Part shown: piece by piece, positions 1 to 5,852 of the stretch
How the letters are laid out: each line of letters opens with the position of its first letter
How positions within the stretch are numbered: the stretch's first letter is position 1
Assembly (NCBI GenBank): GCA_030655715.1
Contig: JAUSPR010000244.1
Coordinates: forward strand, 1 to 8,736
Direction of reading: 5' to 3'
DNA length: 8,736 nucleotides
Source of the DNA: Thermoplasmata archaeon
GTDB lineage: Archaea; Thermoplasmatota; Thermoplasmata; SG8-5
Position numbers and translations under genes: made by a program
The notes under the pieces: model-generated
What the model saw: only the letters and a program-made list of their open reading frames with translations
Told to the model about the DNA's origin: nothing
The model's database searches: none

Positions 1-23
1 GAGTAATCATACTGTTTCTTGTC

Positions 24-1223
24 ATGCCCAGGATAAAGAATTTCTTCTGGGGTCTTTTCACGCTCATGCTATGTGTCGGGCTACTGGTCCATTCCTCGCT
101 ATACCTGTTCATGGGCTATGTGTATGATTACGGAGACACCAGATATGCCGCACTGGTTTTGGGAATGGAGCCAGACGTTTTCATGGTAACCGGCATCATT
201 CTCACCGGTTTATTCGTATTGGCCATTTCGATGGCAGCCCTCAAATTCATGGGTCGCTTCATCAACCTGGATGAGGACGGCATTCGTTCAAAAACACTGG
301 CCATGTTCTGGTTTCCTCCTCTGATTCTGGGCGGCGTTTTATCATTGGTTTTCTCTCTCACGCTTACAGGTTCTGAGATGGCCTATCCCCTTATCAATTC
401 TGCAATACTTCTTCTATTCCTTGTAACGGCCATTTTTCTGGTACCCATGTTCTCTGAGCCAATAATGGAAAAGGAATACCGGTTGCCAATGAAGAGCGTT
501 ATTTCGGTAACACTTTGCTTCATCCTCCTAATGGCTGGCTGGGCCGGAACTTTCGGTCTTTCACGGGAAACCGCGCATGGCATTTTGCTACATGAACCGC
601 CAGTCCAGGTGGAGAATTTTTACTCCGATTACTCGATAGGTAATGCCGAAATCACCGTCTTCACCAATGGTTCGGCCAGAGTGGACATCATACTTAGAAA
701 CAGGATGGAAACGCCGTCGCCGTTGGACGATAAAATCTATCATACATTCGATGAACGGCCAGACTGGGAGCGGTACATAGCCAGGTCAAGAAACATAATC
801 GTGACAATGTTCAGCCTTGAGAAGGGATTGGGACAGAACCTGACATTCTCCACTGAATTCGGACCCGCAAGGGTACCGGGAATGGAAGACGACGAGTATG
901 GAAGAAAATGCACCACATATATCAGACTGGAAGATGCCGGAACAAGGCAATTTTTCCTTACACCTCAACCGGGTATGGGACTGGTTGCTCCGGATCTGGT
1001 ATTGAAATTCATTGATCCCTGGGCCAACCAGAACGGATATCTCGATGAAGTGCGCATCACATGGGATACCGGTCTTGAAGAATTGGAGATACTGGCATGG
1101 AATGATGACATCTCGGACATAAGTTACAATCGGGGCAATATTCAGAACAATACAATCGGCTGGAAGAACATCAACCTGGAAAGTTCGCCATCGGAGTACA
1201 TGATGACTTTCAGGATAATTTAA
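24..1223 (+). CDS. Polytopic membrane protein with C-terminal soluble domain, function unknown (possibly 5'-partial)
   Basis: I do not recognise this family. The 399-residue reading has five strongly hydrophobic stretches at about residues 7-28, 52-73, 94-116, 123-143 and 157-178. A soluble C-terminal domain of about 220 residues follows (180-399), rich in beta-type sequence and acidic and aromatic residues. With the N-terminus inside, five helices would place that domain outside the cell. It contains N-x-S/T sequons at N215, N272 and N375, which would suit archaeal surface glycosylation; this is inference. No catalytic motif, metal site or lipobox is visible. The ATG at 24 has no ribosome-binding site. 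The frame stays open to the window edge, and the preceding codons read VIILFLV, as hydrophobic as a membrane helix, so the true start may lie upstream. The gene is convergent with hutU and separated from it by 224 bp. Confidence 0.7.
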   Translation: MPRIKNFFWGLFTLMLCVGLLVHSSLYLFMGYVYDYGDTRYAALVLGMEPDVFMVTGIILTGLFVLAISMAALKFMGRFINLDEDGIRSKTLAMFWFPPLILGGVLSLVFSLTLTGSEMAYPLINSAILLLFLVTAIFLVPMFSEPIMEKEYRLPMKSVISVTLCFILLMAGWAGTFGLSRETAHGILLHEPPVQVENFYSDYSIGNAEITVFTNGSARVDIILRNRMETPSPLDDKIYHTFDERPDWERYIARSRNIIVTMFSLEKGLGQNLTFSTEFGPARVPGMEDDEYGRKCTTYIRLEDAGTRQFFLTPQPGMGLVAPDLVLKFIDPWANQNGYLDEVRITWDTGLEELEILAWNDDISDISYNRGNIQNNTIGWKNINLESSPSEYMMTFRII

Positions 1224-1240
1224 TGTTAATAGCCTTTCAT

Positions 1241-1260
1241 CCCCGGCTTGAAAAACGGGG
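1241..1260. terminator. Hairpin after the membrane-protein gene
   Basis: CCCCG (1241-1245) can pair with CGGGG (1256-1260) around a 10-nt loop, 18 nt past the stop codon of the plus-strand gene. No T-run follows on the plus strand, so it is a weak classical terminator. It could instead be an mRNA 3'-end structure or the right-end palindrome of an IS200/IS605-like relic. Confidence 0.35.
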
Positions 1261-1324
1261 AGTTACCGGCCATTAACATGAATCTTGGCAAAGGAAAAAC
1301 CGCCATGCCATGTCAATAATAATT

Positions 1325-1333
1325 CTTATAAAT
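1325..1333 (+). promoter_or_regulatory. TATA-like box inside the convergent gap
   Basis: CTTATAAAT lies in an A/T-rich stretch (about 1314-1336) and fits an archaeal TATA box. The core reads TTTATAAG on the other strand, so direction cannot be fixed. A plus-strand start about 25 nt downstream would give a short RNA containing the hairpins at 1405-1443. A minus-strand start would precede only a 12-codon frame. The match may be chance. Confidence 0.25.
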
Positions 1334-1344
1334 TCAAAGCCTCT

Positions 1345-1366
1345 CCAAATGTCCGAAGGACTTTGG
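1345..1366. other. Stable hairpin with bulged T and GAA loop
   Basis: CCAAA (1345-1349), a bulged T (1350) and GTCC (1351-1354) pair with GGAC (1358-1361) and TTTGG (1362-1366) around a GAA loop. T1344 and A1367 can extend the stem to ten pairs. A near-perfect stem of this length is unusual in a non-coding gap and suggests an RNA or single-strand DNA structure. Confidence 0.45.
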
Positions 1367-1404
1367 ATGCCGGAAAAAGGTGCTTGGCCTACGCACGAAA
1401 ACTT

Positions 1405-1443
1405 CCAGCCCTGGCAACAAATGCCAGCTCCTTTAGGGGCTGG
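1405..1443 (-). terminator. Hairpin cluster just after the hutU stop, with alternative pairings
   Basis: On the minus strand the hutU stop is followed after four bases by an 8-bp stem with a TAAA loop (1424-1443, one G-T pair). Overlapping it is CTGGCA/TGCCAG (1411-1416 with 1422-1427). CCAGCC (1405-1410) can also pair with GGCTGG (1438-1443), enclosing the inner hairpin. The first stem excludes the other two. The position fits a 3'-end or terminator structure for hutU, although only a modest T-rich stretch (CATTTGTTG) follows. The left end of an IS200/IS605 relic is the alternative. Confidence 0.4.
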
Positions 1444-1447
1444 TAGT

Positions 1448-3121
1448 TTAAGGTTTCATCATCGGAATTTTCACGCCTTTTTCCTTGGCAGTCTTTATCG
1501 CAAGCTCATAGCCCGCGTCAACGTGCCGCATCACGCCGGTTCCAGGGTCGCTCTTGAAGACCCTCTCAATCCTTTCGTCGGTCTCTTTGGAACCATCGCA
1601 AACCACAATCATGCCCGAGTGCTGGCTGTACCCTATCCCTACGCCACCGCCATTATGAATTGCCACCATGTCCGCGCCCGAGGCACAGTTCAGCAGAGCG
1701 TTCAGTAACGGCCAGTCCGCGACCGCGTCTGTACCGTCCATCATGCCCTCTGTTTCCCTGTATGGGGATGCGACCGAGCCGGAATCGAGATGGTCCCTGG
1801 TTATGGAAATGGGGCCGATTTCCCCGGAACGAACCATTGCGTTCATGTGCTTGGCGAATTTATGGCGTTCGCCATAACCGAGCCAGCAGACGCGTGCGGG
1901 CAAACCTTCCCATGGCAGGTATTTCTCGGCAAGCTCAATCCAGTTCATGAGCAATTTGTTCTTGGGAAACATCTCCAGAATGGCCTTATCTGTGGCTAAA
2001 ATATCGTCCGGGTTTCCAGATTGGGCTATCCAGCGGAACGGGCCCCGGCCTTCACAGAACAATGGGCGCACATATGCAAGAACGAATCCAGGATATGCGA
2101 ACGCGTCCTTGAAACCAGCTTTCTGCGCCTGTCCGCGCAGATTGTTTCCATAATCGAATGCGACTGCGCCTTCCTTTTGCATGCCGACCATGGCCTTGCA
2201 ATGGGCCTTCATCGAATCCATTGACTGGGAGATGTATTTCTTCGGGTCCGAGGCACGCAACTCATTGCATTCCTTCAGATTGGAGCCATAAAATCCTGCA
2301 GGCACATAGCCATTCAGCTCGTCATGGGCTGATGTCTGGTCCGTTACCACATCAGGAATTATTCCTTTTTTCAGCATGTCAGGAAGAATGTCCGCGCAAT
2401 TACCCACCAGGCCGATGGACATGGCCTTCTTTTCCTGAACTGCATTTTTCACCATTTCCATGGACTCGTCAAAATCATGGGAGAAGTAGTCACAGAATCC
2501 CACATCCAGACGGCGCTGGATGCGTTTCGGGTCCACCTCGACGACGAGCGCGACGCCGCCAGCCATCTTGATTGATAGGGGTTGTGCGCCGCTCATACCG
2601 CCCATTCCGCCAGTAAGGCAAAATTTACCTTTCAGGTCGCCCTTGAAATGCTTCGTGGCAAGAGATGCAAAGGTCTCGTAAGTACCCTGGATGATGCCCT
2701 GCGTGCCAATGTAGCACCATGAACCCGCAGTCATCTGGCCATACATCATGAGGCCGCGAGCTTCCAGTGCATTGAAATGTTCCCAGTTTGACCAGTTGCC
2801 AACCAGGTTGGAATTGCAAATTAAAACACGGGGCGAGTTTTCAAATGTCTTGAAAACGCCAACAGGCTTTCCTGACTGGATAAGGAGGGTTTCATCCGGC
2901 TCAAGCTCCTTCAGGCTCCGAGTGATTGCATCGAAGCATCCCCAATTTCTGGCAGCCTTGCCTGTTCCGCCATAGATAATGAGCTCTTCAGGCTTCTCGG
3001 CATTCTCCAGATTGTTATGCAGCATCCGGTATATCGCTTCGATTCTCCAGTTCTTGCAATTCAATGTGCTGCCTCGCGGCGCCTTCAGGTTTCTGGCCAT
3101 GTTATCATCTCGCCAGGGCAT
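1448..3121 (-). CDS. hutU: Urocanate hydratase (urocanase)
   Basis: Cytosolic enzyme of histidine degradation that hydrates urocanate to 4-imidazolone-5-propanoate, using tightly bound NAD+ as an electrophilic cofactor (family knowledge). The 557-residue product has the family's usual length and is collinear with bacterial HutU. APRGSTLNCKNW is near the N-terminus, followed by YGGTGKAARNW at 50-60, QSGKPVGVFKT at 82-92, MYGQMTAGSW at 126-135, the NAD-binding GGMGGMSGAQ at 171-180 and VTDQTSAHDELNGY at 259-272. The active-site Cys is C412 in ARVCWLGYGER, and RDHLDSGSV and HNGGGVGIGYSQHSGM follow. The start is uncertain: the ATG at 3121 has no ribosome site, whereas the ATG at 3100 (residue 8) follows a good one. 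Bacterial homologues have an N-terminal tail that would suit the longer form. The gene begins 29 bp after the GPN GTPase, with no other hut gene in view. Confidence 0.96.
   Translation of the reverse strand: MPWRDDNMARNLKAPRGSTLNCKNWRIEAIYRMLHNNLENAEKPEELIIYGGTGKAARNWGCFDAITRSLKELEPDETLLIQSGKPVGVFKTFENSPRVLICNSNLVGNWSNWEHFNALEARGLMMYGQMTAGSWCYIGTQGIIQGTYETFASLATKHFKGDLKGKFCLTGGMGGMSGAQPLSIKMAGGVALVVEVDPKRIQRRLDVGFCDYFSHDFDESMEMVKNAVQEKKAMSIGLVGNCADILPDMLKKGIIPDVVTDQTSAHDELNGYVPAGFYGSNLKECNELRASDPKKYISQSMDSMKAHCKAMVGMQKEGAVAFDYGNNLRGQAQKAGFKDAFAYPGFVLAYVRPLFCEGRGPFRWIAQSGNPDDILATDKAILEMFPKNKLLMNWIELAEKYLPWEGLPARVCWLGYGERHKFAKHMNAMVRSGEIGPISITRDHLDSGSVASPYRETEGMMDGTDAVADWPLLNALLNCASGADMVAIHNGGGVGIGYSQHSGMIVVCDGSKETDERIERVFKSDPGTGVMRHVDAGYELAIKTAKEKGVKIPMMKP
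3104..3111 (-). promoter_or_regulatory. Shine-Dalgarno-like site favouring the internal hutU start
   Basis: GAGATGAT on the minus strand differs at one base from GAGGTGAT, the complement of the archaeal 16S tail, and lies three bases before the ATG at 3100-3098. It supports initiation at residue 8 (MARNLKAPRG) over the ATG at 3121, which has no such site. Confidence 0.45.
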
Positions 3122-3130
3122 ACTGCCATA

Positions 3131-3142
3131 ATATGATAAAAT
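3131..3142 (-). promoter_or_regulatory. Possible TATA box for hutU
   Basis: AAATTTTATCAT on the minus strand lies in the 29-bp gap after the GTPase gene. A transcript starting about 25 nt downstream would begin near 3111, between the two candidate ATGs, and could use only the internal start. The gap is also short enough for plain co-transcription with the GTPase, so this is tentative. Confidence 0.25.
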
Positions 3143-3150
3143 TTGCTATA

Positions 3151-3921
3151 TCAATCACTCGCGAGGTCCTCACCGCCGAAAAATATCAACTGGACAGTTC
3201 TGTAAATCTCCTCCAGGCCGGTCATCTCCACGCTGGAAATAGGTTTCGGCACAATGCGGCCACCCAGGGTTTCCATGGCCCTCAGGAACTCTGTGGCTGC
3301 AACGGCCCTCATGTCCATATTGCCATCTCCAAGTGCAAAAAGCAGGCTGTCAGTATTGCCGCAATGCTCCAGTATCGTCTCAATTTCTTCCTCAGTCAGA
3401 AGGTCACACTTGCCCAGCACCAGTTCCATCGGAGTATCGAATCTGAACTGTATCGACGAGGAAAGCATGAGCAGGGAGACTAAACCCGAAGGCGTTTTGG
3501 CCACTGACGGATCCAGTACAAAAACAATTATGTTCTGGGTGGTTTGAAAGGCATTGAGGAAAATTGAACTAGCTTCCCTGAAGGCAAAAAGCTCAATCTG
3601 GCCTGGCGTATCGACAAGCACGTAATCCGCCCGAAATTCCTCGATGACCTGGGAAATTTCAGGAAATTGTAGCGCGGCAAGGTCAGCGCAGGCAATCTGT
3701 GCGCCATTCGGCCCCAAACCTCGCTCGGCCATTATTTCCTTCACAGAGACCCAGTCCCTGACGTCCACGTCCGGAGTGTAAGGCAGTTCCTCCACGCCCG
3801 GGTCGAGATTTACTGTGATTGCATTGAATCCCTGTTGGTCCATCCAGAGCTTGAGTGCCTGCGTTAGGGTTGTCTTTCCTGAGCCTGCTGTTCCGACCAA
3901 GTAAATGCGGATTGGGTCCAT
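3151..3921 (-). CDS. GPN-loop GTPase (archaeal GPN1/PAB0955-like, ATP/GTP-binding protein)
   Basis: Small SIMIBI-class GTPase found in archaea and eukaryotes. Eukaryotic members act as dimers in RNA polymerase II assembly and import; the archaeal role is not settled. The 256-residue product shows the P-loop GTAGSGKT at 10-17 and NLDPGVEELPYTPDVDVRDWV at 38-58. The family-defining GPN triad is at 70-72 (GLGPNGA), and the G3 motif DTPGQIE at 104-110. A hydrophobic strand IIVFVLDPSVA follows, then G4 and G5-like segments (ISSVEM). The G4 motif reads GKCD at 170-173, where other members usually carry N, S or T before KxD. The length is normal for the family. No ribosome site precedes the ATG at 3921, which suggests a short or absent leader. 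It follows the ABC operon by 59 bp and precedes hutU by 29 bp. Confidence 0.95.
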   Translation of the reverse strand: MDPIRIYLVGTAGSGKTTLTQALKLWMDQQGFNAITVNLDPGVEELPYTPDVDVRDWVSVKEIMAERGLGPNGAQIACADLAALQFPEISQVIEEFRADYVLVDTPGQIELFAFREASSIFLNAFQTTQNIIVFVLDPSVAKTPSGLVSLLMLSSSIQFRFDTPMELVLGKCDLLTEEEIETILEHCGNTDSLLFALGDGNMDMRAVAATEFLRAMETLGGRIVPKPISSVEMTGLEEIYRTVQLIFFGGEDLASD

Positions 3922-3960
3922 GGGATGGTGGATGAGGGTAGTCCTATTAATTCTTTTGAC

Positions 3961-3973
3961 AAAAATATGTTTT
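3961..3973 (-). promoter_or_regulatory. TATA-like or T-rich element between the ABC operon and the GPN gene
   Basis: The minus strand reads AAAACATATTTTT here, part of a small inverted repeat CAAAA-CATAT-TTTTG. It lies about 40-52 nt upstream of the GPN ATG, the right distance for a TATA box with a leader of about 20 nt. The T-run just after the ABC stop could equally act as an archaeal U-tract terminator. Either reading would separate the GPN gene from the ABC operon. Confidence 0.35.
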
Positions 3974-3980
3974 GCATTCG

Positions 3981-5852
3981 TTAAACGGAGGCCTGCGAAC
4001 CTATTTTCCGTAGTTCATCGCGAGCCCTCGCCACAGCCTCTTCGGTTATCTCGCCGGCAGTCTGGTGATGGTAGTAGGTATCGTACAGAACTTTGTATCT
4101 GCCTCCTTTTGCCAATAGCTCCGTGTGCGTGCCATGTTCCAAAAGTTTGCCATGCTCGAACACGAGAATGCGCGAGGCATTGGCTATGGTGGTCAATCGA
4201 TGCGCTATCACAACAGTGGTCCTGCCGGCAAACAATTTCTCCTGCGCGGATTGGACCAGCGATTCAGAGTATGCGTCCAGACGACTGGTAGCTTCATCAA
4301 GAATCAGGATGCGCGGGTTCGCTAACATGGTCCGGGCGATGGAAATCATCTGTATCTGGCCTGCACTGAGATTCTTTCCCTCCTCAAAGAGCAGAGTGTC
4401 ATAGCCCTGGGGCAGAACCTCGATGTACTCATCCGCGCCCATCAGACGGCTTAGCGTTTTTATTTCTTCATCCGTTGCGGAAGGCTTGCCATACCGAATA
4501 TTTTCCATCACAGTTCCGTTGAAAAGGTACGGCTCCTGGGCAATGAGGGACACAGTGTTGTGCAATGATTCCCGCGTGATAGATTTCATATCCTGATTGC
4601 CAATCAATATCTGGCCGCTTTGCGGGTCATAGAACCTGTTTATCAGCGCTGCAATTGTGGTCTTGCCCGCGCCAGTGTGACCGACCACAGCCACTGTTTC
4701 ACCGGGTGCGATTGTGAAATTTATATTTCTCAACACCTCTGAGCCCTCCAGATAGGAGAAGCTCACGTTTCTGAAAACGACGCCATCGCTATTCTCCGAC
4801 AGAGGTACTGCATCGAGCGCGTCCCTCACGGTAGGTTCTGTCTCCAGCACATCCATCAACCTGTCCATGGAGGCCAAGGAGGCCTGAAACTGGGTGGCGT
4901 TCATGCTGAGCGATAGAAGTGGCATGAAGAATCTCTGAATTAGTATTGTTCCCAGGAAAACCTGGCCAAGTGTGAGGGTCGATGCTGCTCCGACAGCCAG
5001 GCCTCCACCCACGAATAGGACTGCAGACATTGCAGCTATGCCAGTTGCCCTGACCAGTGGCTGCATTAGCGTCATCAGCATCATGAATTTGAAACCGTGA
5101 CGATAGGCTTCCTGGTTCAGCTTGCTCAGGGTTGCGGCAGTCTCGCTCTCGCGATTGAAGGCCTTGGCAATATGTACGCCGCTCAGGCTTTCGGCTATCT
5201 GACCTGATACTATGCCGATGGCACGCTGGGTGGCAAGCATAATACGCTGACCAACTGTGCCAAACAGTACAACGATTAGCAATACCACTGGCACTACCAG
5301 GAGGGCCGTAAGCGCCACGAGCGGAGAGGTAAGCCACATGAGAATGAATGTAGCCACCAGGAGAAGTATCTGGCTGGAGAGATCGATTATTATCTGGATA
5401 CCAGCGGAAAGTGAATCTGTGTCTGAAATCACACGCGAGGTCACGTCACCACTTTTCTGCGCCTTGTGATAGGAAAGGTCTGCACGCAATAGCTTGTCGT
5501 AGACACTCTGCTGTAGTGATTGAACGAATCCGGCCTGTGCGCCCGAAAGAATCCACGTGTTCAGAGAACCCAGTATCCAACTGGTGAGCTTCAGCACCAG
5601 GTAGAGAACACACAAAAGCAAGATTGCGGAGAAGGCGCTGGATGGATCAAGTACAAGGTCCACGCCCCAGGAAAGTACCAGCGGGTCAACAGCCATGAAA
5701 ATAGATGCAAGCACCGAGAGCACGGCAGCGATTGCAATGATGCGCTTGAATTTACCAAGGTGCTTGAACATGGCCCGGAGCAACACACGCATGGATCGGC
5801 TGCGCTTCTCCCTGACGCCTGCAAGAGAGCCTGGTCCACGATGGCCAGCCAT
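3981..5852 (-). CDS. Heterodimeric ABC exporter, catalytic half (TM288-like; membrane domain fused to ATPase)
   Basis: Type IV half-transporter: an N-terminal membrane domain of about six helices (residues ~37-315, the clearest at 37-58, 77-98, 155-173, 178-198 and 292-311) fused to a nucleotide-binding domain (~358-590). The ATPase motifs are Walker A GHTGAGKTT at 391-399, Q-loop Q439, a variant signature LSAGQ at 495-499, Walker B ILILDE at 515-520 with catalytic E520, D-loop SRLD at 523-526 and switch H551. Its own Walker and switch residues are therefore complete, while its signature motif has Ala for the usual first Gly. About 30 residues, hydrophilic and rich in acidic and basic residues, follow the ATPase domain. 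Its ATG shares one base with the stop of the upstream half-transporter and has a strong ribosome site, so the two are co-translated. The substrate cannot be read from sequence; lipid or multidrug export is typical of the family. Confidence 0.93.
   Translation of the reverse strand: MAGHRGPGSLAGVREKRSRSMRVLLRAMFKHLGKFKRIIAIAAVLSVLASIFMAVDPLVLSWGVDLVLDPSSAFSAILLLCVLYLVLKLTSWILGSLNTWILSGAQAGFVQSLQQSVYDKLLRADLSYHKAQKSGDVTSRVISDTDSLSAGIQIIIDLSSQILLLVATFILMWLTSPLVALTALLVVPVVLLIVVLFGTVGQRIMLATQRAIGIVSGQIAESLSGVHIAKAFNRESETAATLSKLNQEAYRHGFKFMMLMTLMQPLVRATGIAAMSAVLFVGGGLAVGAASTLTLGQVFLGTILIQRFFMPLLSLSMNATQFQASLASMDRLMDVLETEPTVRDALDAVPLSENSDGVVFRNVSFSYLEGSEVLRNINFTIAPGETVAVVGHTGAGKTTIAALINRFYDPQSGQILIGNQDMKSITRESLHNTVSLIAQEPYLFNGTVMENIRYGKPSATDEEIKTLSRLMGADEYIEVLPQGYDTLLFEEGKNLSAGQIQMISIARTMLANPRILILDEATSRLDAYSESLVQSAQEKLFAGRTTVVIAHRLTTIANASRILVFEHGKLLEHGTHTELLAKGGRYKVLYDTYYHHQTAGEITEEAVARARDELRKIGSQASV

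Larger units (their letters stand above)
1224..1447. other. Structured gene-free gap between convergent genes; possible IS200/IS605-type palindromic relic or MITE
   Basis: No credible protein-coding gene fills these 224 bp. A 132-aa open frame that starts at 1310 runs antisense into hutU and looks like a shadow. The gap holds hairpins at 1241-1260, 1345-1366, 1411-1427 and 1424-1443. Read on the minus strand, the hutU-proximal hairpin is a CCAGCCCC-TAAA-GGAGCTGG palindrome and the far one a CCCCG...CGGGG palindrome followed by ATGAAAG. From memory, both shapes are common at the left and right ends of IS200/IS605 elements, so the gap could be a non-autonomous remnant of about 215 bp lying in minus orientation. 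No tnpA or tnpB remnant is recognisable. Two back-to-back terminators, or a small structured RNA, would also explain the hairpins. Confidence 0.35.

Noticed and set aside
1310..1708. 132-codon plus-strand frame spanning the convergent gap and the hutU 3' end
   Set aside because: Two thirds of it is antisense to conserved HutU C-terminal sequence. No ribosome site or recognisable domain was seen, although the TATA-like box just inside it is listed separately.
2158..2571. Plus-strand frames antisense to hutU (137 codons here, others of 66-96 codons nearby)
   Set aside because: They lie wholly opposite conserved HutU motifs, with Pro/Arg/Ser/His-rich translations typical of shadows.
4789..5337. 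182-codon frame on the minus strand inside the second ABC gene
   Set aside because: It overlaps the membrane-domain coding region in another frame. Its composition is unlike a real protein, and the overlapped ABC frame is unmistakable.
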